NCBI RefSeq assembly: GCF_030062155.1
Contig: NZ_CP118269.1
Coordinates: 1,922,001 to 1,986,000 of the forward strand
Length of the DNA: 64,000 bases
Source: Pantoea sp. Lij88
GTDB taxonomy: Bacteria; Pseudomonadota; Gammaproteobacteria; Enterobacterales; Enterobacteriaceae
Direction of reading: 5' to 3'
Shown: positions 55,534 to 64,000 of the stretch, in pieces
Layout of the letters: the number at the start of each line of letters is the position of its first letter
Position numbering within the stretch: the first letter of the stretch is position 1
The notes under the pieces: generated by a model
Told to the model about the DNA's origin: nothing
Database searches by the model: none
The model's input: only the letters and a program-made list of their open reading frames with translations
Program-made: the position numbers and the translations under genes

Positions 55534-56487
55534 TTACTTGAACAGGTCAGCAGTCACGGTCAGGTTACCGCCACTCTGGTTCTGCCACTGACGGGTTACG
55601 TGGTAGAACTTCGCACCTTTATCAGCTGCACGCTTCGCCACTTCTTCTGAGATCTCAGTTGGCGTACCGAAATGGCCGGTGAAGGTCACGGTATCAAACG
55701 GCTGCATCTGCGCGGCAGTAATCGCATTGACTTCCTGCACCGATTTACCGTTAGGCAGATTCACCGTGTAGCGTTTACCGGTGGAGCTTTGCGTTTCGAA
55801 GAAACGACCCACTTTGTTGCTTGGTGTTTCAGATGAAGCCACGCCAGGGATTTCTACGTTAGCTGCCGCAGCGCCACCGGTTGCCAGCGCGGCTTTACCC
55901 GCTTCTGAATCGGCCGGGATAGCGTTCGGTGTCTGCACGACGCGTTCTTTAGCATCGGCTTTGTAGACATAGGCAGTGACATACTGATTGCCGCCGCTGT
56001 TGGCATCGATCTGGCGCACGATAAAGAAGGAGGCTGCGCCTTTCTGTTTTGCAGCTTTTGAAATCGCATCGTTAACGTCTGGCTGGCTGGCAAAGAAGCC
56101 GCTGACCGAAACGGTATCGAACGGTTCCAGTCTGTACGCTTCTGCTTTCGGCAGTTCGTTGACGCCGTTAAAACGACGATACGACGTTGACGCTTCGGCT
56201 GCCGGGGCATCGGCTTTGTAGAGGTCAGCCGTCACGCGCCAGTTACCGCTATTACCGTTACTGTCGTTGATCGCCTGGATGTAATAAGAGGCAGCGCCCA
56301 TCTGGTCTGCACGCTTTGAGACTGCATCGGCAGCGTCGCCGATAGCGTTGAAACGGCCGGTGATATTAATACGTTCGAATGGCTTCAACGCGGCCGCTTT
56401 TTCTGGCGTTAACTCCTGCGCAGCGAATGCGTTGGCTGCCAGCAGGGACAACAAGGTTGACGCCAGAATAGTGTTCTTCAGCTTCAT
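55534..56487 (-). CDS. ydgH: Periplasmic DUF1471 protein YdgH
   Basis: 317 residues with a signal peptide (about 22 residues ending AFAA). Three YhcN-type DUF1471 repeats are visible (about residues 33-100, 114-180 and 255-315), each with the F-D-T-V-S/T-F-x-G-x-F pattern and the GAASF/YY motif. Small single-domain relatives such as BhsA and McbA act in stress and biofilm; YdgH is a three-domain member. Role unsettled. Confidence 0.92.
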   Translation of the reverse strand: MKLKNTILASTLLSLLAANAFAAQELTPEKAAALKPFERINITGRFNAIGDAADAVSKRADQMGAASYYIQAINDSNGNSGNWRVTADLYKADAPAAEASTSYRRFNGVNELPKAEAYRLEPFDTVSVSGFFASQPDVNDAISKAAKQKGAASFFIVRQIDANSGGNQYVTAYVYKADAKERVVQTPNAIPADSEAGKAALATGGAAAANVEIPGVASSETPSNKVGRFFETQSSTGKRYTVNLPNGKSVQEVNAITAAQMQPFDTVTFTGHFGTPTEISEEVAKRAADKGAKFYHVTRQWQNQSGGNLTVTADLFK

Positions 56488-57026
56488 AAAAATGATCCTT
56501 CGCCTTACGCAAAAATGAGTACGAAAACGTGCTGGACTCTTGATGTATAACAGATTAGCCGCTGATTATTGCATGTTATAAACAGACTGTCGCAGCGATT
56601 TTTTGTGTCAGATCGCGTTATTCAACCATGATTTTTTCATTTGTTTGTCATCAAACGCAGTTATGGCCCGTTTTAGTGATGGTTACCACTAAAACCGATA
56701 ACTAATAGCGGTTAAACAGTTAATGCATTGTTAATTAAAGGTTTTTATTGATGCTTAATTCGCCCTGACACAATTGTTCCCGGCAGAATATCTGCCCGGC
56801 AGACTGTTTTGCAGTGGGATAACGCAGGTTTTTGAGCAGAACGCTGAATAATTGGGTGAATGTCATCACTCCGTGTTGCCGCTATAGATCGCTCGTCACA
56901 TTTTCAGTAGGTTATAAACACTTTGAAATACGTGCATTTCGTCTATAAGCAGCTGAAACAGCGTTTCAGTTGTGCTGTCGTAGTGCAGATTCGGGCCATC
57001 ATCCTTAACCGATGAAAGGAAATACT
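56488..57026. promoter_or_regulatory. ydgH/pntA divergent intergenic region
   Basis: 540 bp, AT-rich in its left half. No gene of convincing quality is seen on either strand. It holds the divergent ydgH and pntAB promoters; an imperfect repeat CTGAAAC / GTTTCAG lies near 56953-56968. No recognised operator was found. Confidence 0.4.
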
Positions 57027-58559
57027 ATGTTAATTGGAATACCCAAGGAAAGGTTGCCAAACGAGTCGCGCGTGGCCGCCACGCCAAAGACCGTGGAACA
57101 ACTCATCAGGCTGGGTTTCAGCGTCACCCTTGAACATGACGCGGGTAAACGCGCCAGCTTCGATGATGAAAGCTATCTCGCTGCCGGTGCCACACTCAGC
57201 GACAGAGAGCAGGTCTGGCAGTCCGATATCGTGCTGAAGGTCAATGCGCCGGATGACGAAGAGATTGCGCTGACCCGCACGGGCAGCACACTGGTCAGTT
57301 TTATCTGGCCCGCCCAGAATCCCGACCTGCTGTCAAAACTGGCCGCGCGTCAGGTTACCGTCATGGCGATGGACTCGGTGCCGCGTATTTCACGGGCCCA
57401 GTCGCTGGATGCCCTGAGCTCTATGGCGAACATAGCCGGTTATCGCGCCATCGTTGAAGCCGCCCATGAATTCGGTCGCTTCTTTACCGGTCAGATCACC
57501 GCCGCCGGTAAAGTGCCTCCCGCAAAAGTGATGGTGATTGGGGCCGGCGTGGCCGGACTGGCCGCGATTGGCGCAGCGGGCAGCCTGGGCGCGATCGTCC
57601 GGGCGTTTGATACCCGTCCCGAAGTCAAAGAACAGGTGCAGAGTATGGGTGCCGAATTCCTTGAACTCGATTTCGAAGAAGAAGCGGGCAGCGGTGATGG
57701 CTATGCCAAAGTCATGTCAGAGGCATTCATCAAAGCGGAGATGGCGCTGTTTGCCAGTCAGGCTAAAGAGGTGGATATCATTGTCACCACGGCGCTGATA
57801 CCAGGCAAGCCGGCGCCGAAACTGATCACCGAAGAGATGATCGCCAGCATGAAGCCAGGCAGCGTGATTGTTGACCTCGCGGCGCAGACCGGCGGTAACT
57901 GTGCGCTGACCGTCGCTGATCAGGTGACCGTCACACCGAACGGCGTCAAAATCATCGGTTATACCGATCTGCCGAGCCGTCTGGCGACGCAATCCTCCCA
58001 GCTTTACGGCACCAACCTGGTCAATCTGATCAAGCTGCTGTGCAAAGAGAAGAATGGCGAAATCCAGGTCGATTTCGAGGATGTGGTCGTGCGCGGCGTG
58101 ACCGTCGTGCGCGAGGGGGAAGTCACCTGGCCAGCACCGCCGATTCAGGTCTCCGCCGCGCCAAAAGCGGCTCCGGCAGCCGCGAAGCCTGCAGAGAAGG
58201 CTGACGCGAAGCCCGTTTCACCGTGGCGTAACATTCTTTTGATCGCGCTGGCTATGGTGCTGTTTGGCTGCCTGGCCAACGTGGCACCTGCCGATTTCCT
58301 CTCTCACTTTACCGTGTTCGCGCTCGCCTGCGTGGTGGGCTATTACGTGGTGTGGAACGTCAGTCATGCGCTGCATACACCCCTGATGTCCGTGACCAAT
58401 GCCATTTCCGGCATCATCGTCATCGGTGCGGTGTTGCAGATGGGCCACGGTGGCTGGGTCACCTTTATCTCCTTTATTGCCGTGCTGATTGCCAGCATCA
58501 ATATCTTTGGTGGCTTTACCGTCACCCAGCGCATGCTGAAAATGTTTCGTAAGGGGTAA
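57027..58559 (+). CDS. pntA: NAD(P) transhydrogenase subunit alpha
   Basis: 510 residues from ATG 57027 ([16 protein letters not shown]), with AAAGGAA upstream. Domain I has the NAD-binding [28 protein letters not shown] motif; a linker rich in Ala/Lys follows (about 370-400), and four C-terminal membrane segments. Transfers hydride from NADH to NADP coupled to proton flow. The next gene pntB starts 3 bp after the stop. Confidence 0.98.
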   Translation: MLIGIPKERLPNESRVAATPKTVEQLIRLGFSVTLEHDAGKRASFDDESYLAAGATLSDREQVWQSDIVLKVNAPDDEEIALTRTGSTLVSFIWPAQNPDLLSKLAARQVTVMAMDSVPRISRAQSLDALSSMANIAGYRAIVEAAHEFGRFFTGQITAAGKVPPAKVMVIGAGVAGLAAIGAAGSLGAIVRAFDTRPEVKEQVQSMGAEFLELDFEEEAGSGDGYAKVMSEAFIKAEMALFASQAKEVDIIVTTALIPGKPAPKLITEEMIASMKPGSVIVDLAAQTGGNCALTVADQVTVTPNGVKIIGYTDLPSRLATQSSQLYGTNLVNLIKLLCKEKNGEIQVDFEDVVVRGVTVVREGEVTWPAPPIQVSAAPKAAPAAAKPAEKADAKPVSPWRNILLIALAMVLFGCLANVAPADFLSHFTVFALACVVGYYVVWNVSHALHTPLMSVTNAISGIIVIGAVLQMGHGGWVTFISFIAVLIASINIFGGFTVTQRMLKMFRKG

Positions 58560-58562
58560 CAC

Positions 58563-59951
58563 ATGTCTGGCGGATTAGTCACTGCAGCCTATATTGTGGC
58601 TGCGATTCTGTTCATCTGTAGCCTTGCCGGTCTCTCGCGTCATGAGACCTCAAAGCGGGGTAATATTTTCGGTATCAGCGGCATGGCAATTGCCCTGGTC
58701 GCCACCATCTTCGGCCCGGACAGCGGTAACGTGGTCTGGATCCTGCTGGCGATGGTGATTGGCGGCGCTATCGGAATTCGTCTGGCGAAGAAAGTCGAAA
58801 TGACGGAAATGCCGGAGCTGGTTGCTATTCTGCACAGCTTTGTCGGTCTGGCCGCGGTGCTGGTAGGCATCAACAGCTATATCGATCATGCGCCTGGCCT
58901 GCCCGCCGTAATGGAGAATATCCATCTGAGTGAGGTGTTTATCGGTATCTTTATCGGTGCCGTGACCTTCACCGGTTCGCTGGTGGCGTTTGGCAAGCTG
59001 TGCGGCAAAATCTCCTCAAAACCGCTGGCGTTACCGCATCGTCATAAACTGAATCTGCTGGCGCTGGTGGTCTCGTTCCTGCTGCTGCTGTGGTTTGTCA
59101 ACACCAGCAGCACCGCGGCGCAGGTATTTGCGCTGCTGCTGATGACGGTGATTGCGCTGGCGTTTGGCTGGCATCTGGTCGCGTCGATTGGCGGTGCCGA
59201 TATGCCGGTGGTGGTGTCGATGCTGAACTCCTACTCTGGCTGGGCCGCTGCGGCTGCCGGTTTCATGCTCAGCAACGATCTGCTGATTGTGACCGGTGCG
59301 CTGGTCGGTTCGTCCGGTGCGATTCTCTCTTACATCATGTGTAAAGCGATGAACCGTTCGTTTATCAGCGTGATTGCGGGTGGGTTTGGTACTGAAGTCA
59401 GCAGTGGCGATGAAACGCAGGAAGCGGGCGAACATCGTGAGATCACAGCTGAAGAGACCGCAGAGATGCTTAAGGCCTCCAGCTCGGTGATTATTACCCC
59501 AGGCTACGGTATGGCGGTTGCACAGGCCCAGTATCCGGTTGCGGAAATAACTGCCCGGTTGCGCGCGCTTGGCATCAAAGTGCGTTTTGGCATCCATCCG
59601 GTGGCAGGGCGCTTGCCGGGCCACATGAACGTGCTGCTGGCCGAGGCAAAAGTGCCTTATGACGTGGTGCTGGAGATGGACGAAATCAACGATGACTTCA
59701 GTGACACCGACACGGTGCTGGTCATCGGTGCCAACGATACGGTCAACCCGGCGGCGCAGGATGATCCCCGCAGCCCGATTGCGGGCATGCCGGTGCTGGA
59801 AGTGTGGAAAGCGCACAACGTGGTGGTCTTTAAACGCTCAATGAATACCGGTTATGCCGGGGTGCAGAATCCGCTGTTCTTCAAAGAGAACAGTCAGATG
59901 CTGTTTGGCGATGCCAAAGCCAGCGTGGAAGCGATTCTCAAAGCACTGTAA
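58563..59951 (+). CDS. pntB: NAD(P) transhydrogenase subunit beta
   Basis: 462 residues, about nine membrane segments followed by the NADP-binding domain III ([13 protein letters not shown] near residue 312 and [18 protein letters not shown] near 384). Together with PntA it makes NADPH at the cost of proton motive force. Length as in E. coli. Confidence 0.98.
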   Translation: MSGGLVTAAYIVAAILFICSLAGLSRHETSKRGNIFGISGMAIALVATIFGPDSGNVVWILLAMVIGGAIGIRLAKKVEMTEMPELVAILHSFVGLAAVLVGINSYIDHAPGLPAVMENIHLSEVFIGIFIGAVTFTGSLVAFGKLCGKISSKPLALPHRHKLNLLALVVSFLLLLWFVNTSSTAAQVFALLLMTVIALAFGWHLVASIGGADMPVVVSMLNSYSGWAAAAAGFMLSNDLLIVTGALVGSSGAILSYIMCKAMNRSFISVIAGGFGTEVSSGDETQEAGEHREITAEETAEMLKASSSVIITPGYGMAVAQAQYPVAEITARLRALGIKVRFGIHPVAGRLPGHMNVLLAEAKVPYDVVLEMDEINDDFSDTDTVLVIGANDTVNPAAQDDPRSPIAGMPVLEVWKAHNVVVFKRSMNTGYAGVQNPLFFKENSQMLFGDAKASVEAILKAL

Positions 59952-59957
59952 TAAAAA

Positions 59958-59977
59958 GGGCGGCTAATCAGCCGCCC
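59958..59977. terminator. Terminator between pntB and uspE
   Basis: GGGCGGCT / AGCCGCCC hairpin with a four-base loop. The A-run before it gives a T-run on the minus strand for uspE; pntB has only TCTTCT. Confidence 0.75.
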
Positions 59978-59996
59978 GTCTTCTGTAAGAGGATAA

Positions 59997-60953
59997 TCAC
60001 TCCTCCTCATCCTCTTCATCATCCAGATCAATCGGCGATTTAAAATCGTCAGGCTTCAGCGCCAGCAGATCGCAACGCAAATGGTCAATCACCTGTTCCG
60101 CCGTATTACCCAGGAACGCCGCCGACAGGCCGGTCCGTCCGATAGTACCCAGCACCACGACACCGGCACCGAGATGCGCGGCCAGATCGGGGATGACTTC
60201 TTCCGGCAGGCCCTTAGCCACATGGGTAAACTCTTCACCAATCGAGAATTTCTGGCGTAGCGCTTTCATGGCCACCAGATGCTGACCCCGGATGGCGTCG
60301 TTGTAGACGCTGGGATCAAAATCGGGCAGTTCGATAGCAATATTGATCGGGGTAATCGGGTAGGCACCGACCAGATGAACTTCGGTCTGATTAACTTTTT
60401 CCGCCAGCTTCACCGTCTCACGGATCAGCTTCTGATTCAGGCCATCGTGATGCGGCTCTTCGCTGGCAAGATTGACCGCGACAATGGCTTTACCGCCTTC
60501 CGGCCACGGCTGATCTTTGACCATCCAGACCGGGCACGGGCATTTACGCAGCAGATGCCAGTCAGTTGGGGTGAATATCACTGACTCCAGTCGGTCATGC
60601 TGATGCGCCATCTTCAGCACCAGATCGTGCTGGTGGGCAAGGACTTCCTGAATAATGGCTTCGTAAGGACGGTTGTGCCAGATTACTTTGATGTCAATTT
60701 CGACACCGGCATCAAGATAAGCGCGGGCCTGCTCACGGATCCATTCGGTGCGCTGGCTGATGACGCCCTGACGCATCGACGCGCGTTCATCCGGCGAAAG
60801 CAGGGTGGTCATCTCATATGAGAAGTCATAGATAGGCAGGAAGGCTTTAATTCTTCCGCCGAGGCGTTGATTCAGATAGACCGCACGTCGCAGCGCGGGC
60901 TGATCGTCTTGCTGGGCATCAATGGCGACCAGAATATTTTGGTACTGGGACAT
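59997..60953 (-). CDS. uspE: Universal stress protein E
   Basis: 318 residues made of two Usp domains (about 1-150 and 160-305), starting [25 protein letters not shown] and with [21 protein letters not shown] at the end of the second. An acidic tail ([10 protein letters not shown]) closes the protein. UspE acts in stress survival and aggregation; it neighbours fnr in E. coli too. Confidence 0.95.
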   Translation of the reverse strand: MSQYQNILVAIDAQQDDQPALRRAVYLNQRLGGRIKAFLPIYDFSYEMTTLLSPDERASMRQGVISQRTEWIREQARAYLDAGVEIDIKVIWHNRPYEAIIQEVLAHQHDLVLKMAHQHDRLESVIFTPTDWHLLRKCPCPVWMVKDQPWPEGGKAIVAVNLASEEPHHDGLNQKLIRETVKLAEKVNQTEVHLVGAYPITPINIAIELPDFDPSVYNDAIRGQHLVAMKALRQKFSIGEEFTHVAKGLPEEVIPDLAAHLGAGVVVLGTIGRTGLSAAFLGNTAEQVIDHLRCDLLALKPDDFKSPIDLDDEEDEEE

Positions 60954-61031
60954 GAGGCGTTCTCCTTAAACCAGAGCGACTGGAATAAAGATAGCCTATG
61001 TTGAACAGCGGAAGAAGTGAAAAAGTTACTG

Positions 61032-61065
61032 CCGGATCAACAAAATAAGATTTATTGATCCGGCT
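61032..61065 (-). terminator. fnr terminator
   Basis: GCCGGATCAA / TTGATCCGGC inverted repeat (10-bp arms, 14-base AT-rich loop) just after the fnr stop; on the minus strand AGTAACTTTTTC follows. Confidence 0.6.
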
Positions 61066-61070
61066 GCGAA

Positions 61071-61823
61071 TCAGGCGGCCTGATGGCTCTGACCGGCTAA
61101 CTCTTCCAGCAGGGCATGGTTTTCAATCGTAATGTATTTGCCTTTCACCGCCAGCATACCGGACTTCTGGAAACGACCCAGCAGGCGGCTGATGGTTTCA
61201 ACCGTCAGGCCCAGGTAATTCCCGATGTCGCCACGCGTCATGGTGAGGCGGAATTCGCGCTGTGAAAAACCGCGCTGGCCGAAACGACGTGAGAGGTTCC
61301 AGATAAACGCCGCCAGGCGCTCTTCGGCATTTTTCTTCGACAGCAGCAGGATCATATCCTGGTCGCCTTTGATTTCACCGCTCATCAGACGCATCATCTG
61401 CTGACGCAGGGCCGGCATTTTGCCCGACAGGTCATCCAGCGTTTCAAAAGGGATCTCACAGACCATCGCCGTTTCCAGCGCCTGCGCAAAGCTGGGGTGG
61501 TTCGAGCCCATGATGGCATCAAAGCCGACTAAATCGCCCGCCAGATGGAAACCGGTGATTTGCTCGTCACCCTGTTCGGTAATGGTGTAGCTTTTAATGG
61601 TGCCGGAGCGAATTGCATACAGAGACTTAAGATCGTCTCCCGCTTTGAAAAGGGTTTGCCCTTTCTGAATAGGTTTTTTACGCTCAATGATATTGTCGAG
61701 CTGATCCAGCTCATGTTCATTTAACGTGAAGGGGATGCAGAGCTGACTGATGCTGCAATCCTGGCAGTGAATGGCACAACCGCCCGACTGAATACGACGA
61801 ATGCTGCGTTTTTCAGGGATCAT
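61071..61823 (-). CDS. fnr: Fumarate/nitrate reduction regulator FNR
   Basis: 250 residues. The [4Fe-4S] cysteines Cys20, Cys23 and Cys29 are visible, with a fourth cysteine at the distal position (about 122, in MVCEIPF). A CRP-fold sensor domain and the C-terminal HTH ([27 protein letters not shown]) follow. FNR is the oxygen-sensing regulator of anaerobic metabolism; its targets in this window include fnrS and probably itself. Confidence 0.98.
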   Translation of the reverse strand: MIPEKRSIRRIQSGGCAIHCQDCSISQLCIPFTLNEHELDQLDNIIERKKPIQKGQTLFKAGDDLKSLYAIRSGTIKSYTITEQGDEQITGFHLAGDLVGFDAIMGSNHPSFAQALETAMVCEIPFETLDDLSGKMPALRQQMMRLMSGEIKGDQDMILLLSKKNAEERLAAFIWNLSRRFGQRGFSQREFRLTMTRGDIGNYLGLTVETISRLLGRFQKSGMLAVKGKYITIENHALLEELAGQSHQAA

Positions 61824-61843
61824 AATGGTTTGCTCGACGATTA

Positions 61844-61857
61844 TTGACTGGGGTCAA
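61844..61857 (-). promoter_or_regulatory. FNR-type site in the fnr promoter
   Basis: TTGACTGGGGTCAA is a perfect palindrome TTGAC-N4-GTCAA that differs from the FNR consensus TTGAT-N4-ATCAA only at the two inner positions. It lies 21 bp upstream of the fnr start, a position fitting negative autoregulation. Confidence 0.6.
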
Positions 61858-62139
61858 TTTTAACATTTTTTGTGCTGAAGGGAACTCATCCGAGCAGTTT
61901 TACACCCACAAACATTATGGATGAAGCACACAACGTCAAACGCTGATGTGACGGGCCTCTCAGAATGCCGGAACATCAGAGTGTCACGATAAGTTTCCAC
62001 TTATGTGATCTGCAACGGGGTTCTGCACTGCCCGTTACGTTCGAAAAAGTGGGGTGATCCGGCGAATGCAGCTTTTGCTACGCTAACTGTTAAAGCCTGC
62101 TTTGCCCATTCGATCAATTTAACCTGGTGTGAGAAAACC

Positions 62140-62706
62140 ATGAACCTTGATGATAATGATCTCTTTCGGGATGCCATGGGCGATGTCACGCCGTTAAAAG
62201 ACACCACCACTACGTTGTGGCTCAAAGCCCCTTCGACCAAAGCGCCCCGCAAACCGCCGGGCGAATCGGAGCAGGAAAATTTCCTGACCCGCGGTTATCT
62301 GGAGATTGTGCCGCTTAACACGCCGCTGGAATTTAAAGCCGACGGTATCCAGCAGGGTATTCTGGATAAACTGCGCCGGGGTGAGTATAAGCTGGATGCC
62401 AGTCTTAACCTGTTGCGGCAACCAGTCGAAACCTGCCGTCAGGCACTGTTTAACTTTATGATGCAGGCGCACAAACAGGGGCTGCGGAATCTGTTGATCA
62501 TTCACGGTAAAGGCCGGGATAACGAATCACATGCCAATATTGTGCGCAGCTATCTGGCGCGCTGGTTACAGCAGTTTGATGATGTGCAGACTTTCTGCGT
62601 GGCCCAGACCCGCCATGGCGGAGCCGGGGCACTGTATGTGGGATTGCGCAAAACGGATAAGGCGCGCCTTGAAAACCGCGAGCGGCATGCGAAACGCAGC
62701 CGCTAG
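62140..62706 (+). CDS. smrA: Smr-domain DNA endonuclease SmrA
   Basis: 188 residues from ATG 62140 (MNLDDNDLFRDAMGDVTPLK), the family start; the frame is open upstream to 62005 but unrelated. The C-terminal Smr domain carries the LLIIHGKGRDN motif and the TRHGGAGALYVGLRK end. Small MutS-related domain proteins cut nucleic acids; SmrA (YdaL) binds and cuts DNA in E. coli. Its 3' end overlaps the LysR gene by 4 bp, convergently. Confidence 0.92.
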   Translation: MNLDDNDLFRDAMGDVTPLKDTTTTLWLKAPSTKAPRKPPGESEQENFLTRGYLEIVPLNTPLEFKADGIQQGILDKLRRGEYKLDASLNLLRQPVETCRQALFNFMMQAHKQGLRNLLIIHGKGRDNESHANIVRSYLARWLQQFDDVQTFCVAQTRHGGAGALYVGLRKTDKARLENRERHAKRSR

Positions 62707-63623
62707 CTGTGAAACTTACGAATGGTGGACATTAGCACCTCGGCACTCAGGCTCAGTTCCGCGCCGGTGCGGGTAATGATGCCCACGGGCTCGCCTGGCC
62801 CGGACGAGTTAATCGGCAGCGCACAGACCGCGTTGTGGCTGAGATCCTCTTTAATCGCGCCGGAAGGAACGAACCAGATATAGTCGTAGCGAAGCGCCAG
62901 CTGACGCGCCAGTGAAGTCGATGAAGTTTCAATACAGTGCGGCGGCAGAGTGCAACCCTGTTCGTCCAGCATCTGCTGCGCAATACGGCGCGGCGCAGTG
63001 CCCTCAGGCGAAATCACGACAGGCCACTGCATCGCCCGTGAAAGGGTGACGTTGTCACTTAATAACGGATGCTCCGGCCTGACCACCAGCTTGAGCGACT
63101 CCAGAAACAGCAGTTCGTAGGTCAGCCCGGTCATCATGTCGCTGTCCGCCATCCGCCCGATGCCGATGTCAAACTCGCCGCCGCGTAATCCCGCCAGCAA
63201 CACATTGTTGTGCAGCGTCGCCACCTGAATGGTGGTGTTGGGCTGCAGCTGATGAAAACGATCCAGGATACGCGGCAGCATCCCCATTGCAGCAGTGGTC
63301 AATGCCCCAAGACGGATAATCACCGGCGCATCACCCGGCTGCTCATTGAAACTCTGTCCGGCATGGTTCAGCGCGTCGAGCACCCGCACTGCATGGGTCA
63401 GGAACTGTTCCCCCATCGTCGTCAGCTGCGCGCCCAGGCGGCCACGTTCAAACAGACGCACGCCCGTTAACTCCTCCAGCTCATTCAGGGTCTTAGACAG
63501 GGCAGGCTGACTCAGGCTAAGCGTCTCAGCCGCCCGGCCCAGTGTGCCTTGCTGCGCGACCGCAACAAAGGTATGTAAATGGCGCAAGCGAATGCGCTGA
63601 TTGAAAAGGATATTTTTTTCCAT
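62703..63623 (-). CDS. LysR-family regulator, PcaQ-like
   Basis: 306 residues with an N-terminal HTH (RLRHLHTFVAVAQQGTLGRAAETLSLSQPALSKTLNELEELTG) and a LysR effector domain (about 90-300). The HTH and the FERGRLGAQLTTMGE segment resemble PcaQ, the activator of protocatechuate degradation genes. It is divergent from an aromatic-acid MFS transporter gene that begins at 63946, which supports an aromatic-acid effector. The class assignment is by sequence pattern only. Confidence 0.75.
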   Translation of the reverse strand: MEKNILFNQRIRLRHLHTFVAVAQQGTLGRAAETLSLSQPALSKTLNELEELTGVRLFERGRLGAQLTTMGEQFLTHAVRVLDALNHAGQSFNEQPGDAPVIIRLGALTTAAMGMLPRILDRFHQLQPNTTIQVATLHNNVLLAGLRGGEFDIGIGRMADSDMMTGLTYELLFLESLKLVVRPEHPLLSDNVTLSRAMQWPVVISPEGTAPRRIAQQMLDEQGCTLPPHCIETSSTSLARQLALRYDYIWFVPSGAIKEDLSHNAVCALPINSSGPGEPVGIITRTGAELSLSAEVLMSTIRKFHS

Positions 63624-63945
63624 ATCCTAAACTTAATGAGAATGACCGCCTTCAGGCAACTGTTTAAAATGAATTTTGTTAACTTTGCTGCAAATTTATT
63701 TTAACAAACAGCGCTGAATGACTGATTTATTGATTAACTCATTGATCCCAAAGCACTCAGCAGAAAATACCCGTAAAGTAGCTTACCTCAGGCCTGCTGT
63801 AAATCAACAGCTTACCGCTTTCAAATTGAATAATTCTCACTATCAACTAAAAATCTGACCGCTTAAGGTTAACGATCGGCTATCATAAACGCCGTTTTTT
63901 TTACTTAAACTGATGCCAGATTTCGTAACTCCCGGGGAGTGTTCA
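63624..63945. promoter_or_regulatory. Divergent control region of the LysR gene and transporter
   Basis: 322 bp, AT-rich, no gene seen. It should hold LysR binding sites (T-N11-A type) for both promoters; no single site stands out by eye. Confidence 0.4.
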
Positions 63946-64000
63946 TTGACCAGCGTCGAGGCGGTAGATGTCCGCCAGCTTATCAACCAGCAGGAGCTGA
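63946..64000 (+). CDS. MFS transporter, aromatic-acid type (N-terminus only)
   Basis: TTG start at 63946 with GGGGAG 7 bp upstream; 18 codons remain in the window, reading MTSVEAVDVRQLINQQEL. VDVRQLINQQ before the first membrane segment is typical of aromatic acid:proton symporters of the PcaK/BenK kind. The rest is outside the window. Confidence 0.5.
   Translation, partial: MTSVEAVDVRQLINQQEL

Overview
The window looks like a chromosomal segment of an enterobacterium of the Erwiniaceae, most like Pantoea or Erwinia. The backbone follows the Escherichia coli order over long blocks (yciW-fabI-sap; pspF/pspABCD-ycjXF-tyrR-tpx-ycjG-mpaA-mppA; zntB-fnrS-ttcA; ydbJ-ldhA-ydbH-ynbE-ydbL-azoR-hrpA; ydgD-ydgU-asr; rstAB; ydgI-ydgH-pntAB-uspE-fnr-smrA). 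Some E. coli neighbours (pspE, dbpA, hslJ, folM) are absent, and several non-E. coli genes are interposed. Most of the window is ordinary housekeeping and stress-response DNA. The unusual parts are insertions between conserved neighbours, non-coding RNAs and small genes.

Left part (1-18 kb): partial yciW, fabI, then the antimicrobial-peptide/potassium transporter operon sapABCDF read leftward. The operon is cut in two. sapCDF lie at 1630-4321 and sapAB at 15243-17831, with 10.9 kb of foreign cargo between sapB and sapC. The two junctions carry a 15-bp direct repeat (13 of 15 identical) that encodes the SapB C-terminus plus stop, so SapB stays intact. This is the footprint expected of an element inserted at the 3' end of a gene. 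The cargo is: two coupled small genes, a KGG stress protein (yciG-like), an orphan Fur box, a LysR regulator, and a large operon (flavin monooxygenase, two carboxymuconolactone-decarboxylase-type proteins and a complete polar-amino-acid-type ABC transporter). A MarR/SRPBCC pair and two small phage-like genes beside the sapB junction follow. The paired CMD proteins resemble a split form of YciW, whose gene sits just left of fabI. Uptake and oxidative use of an organosulfur or amino-acid-like compound is a reasonable but unproven role.

Middle (18-35 kb): divergent to sapA is the iron-responsive sRNA RyhB with overlapping Fur boxes, then an MFS exporter of the EntS type. The phage-shock system (PspF, sigma-54 promoter, pspABCD-ycjXF) follows. 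A three-gene O-antigen glucosylation cassette (gtrA, gtrB and a type-specific transferase), typical of seroconverting phages, is wedged between ycjF and tyrR. Then come peptidoglycan-recycling genes (ycjG, mpaA, mppA), tpx, zntB and the anaerobic sRNA FnrS with its FNR box. fnr itself is in the same window at 61.1-61.8 kb with its own FNR-type site.

Right part (35-64 kb): ttcA, a tract of small membrane/lipoprotein genes, an MgtC-family protein, ldhA, the AsmA-like ydbH-ynbE-ydbL set, azoR, hrpA, a ydgD protease and a repeat-expanded acid-shock gene asr with an RstA box. The rstAB two-component system lies 1.7 kb further on. An M32 carboxypeptidase, ydgI, ydgH, the transhydrogenase pntAB, uspE, fnr and smrA follow. 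The window ends in a PcaQ-like LysR gene divergent from the start of an aromatic-acid-type MFS transporter. No tRNA, rRNA, CRISPR array, integrase or insertion sequence was seen.
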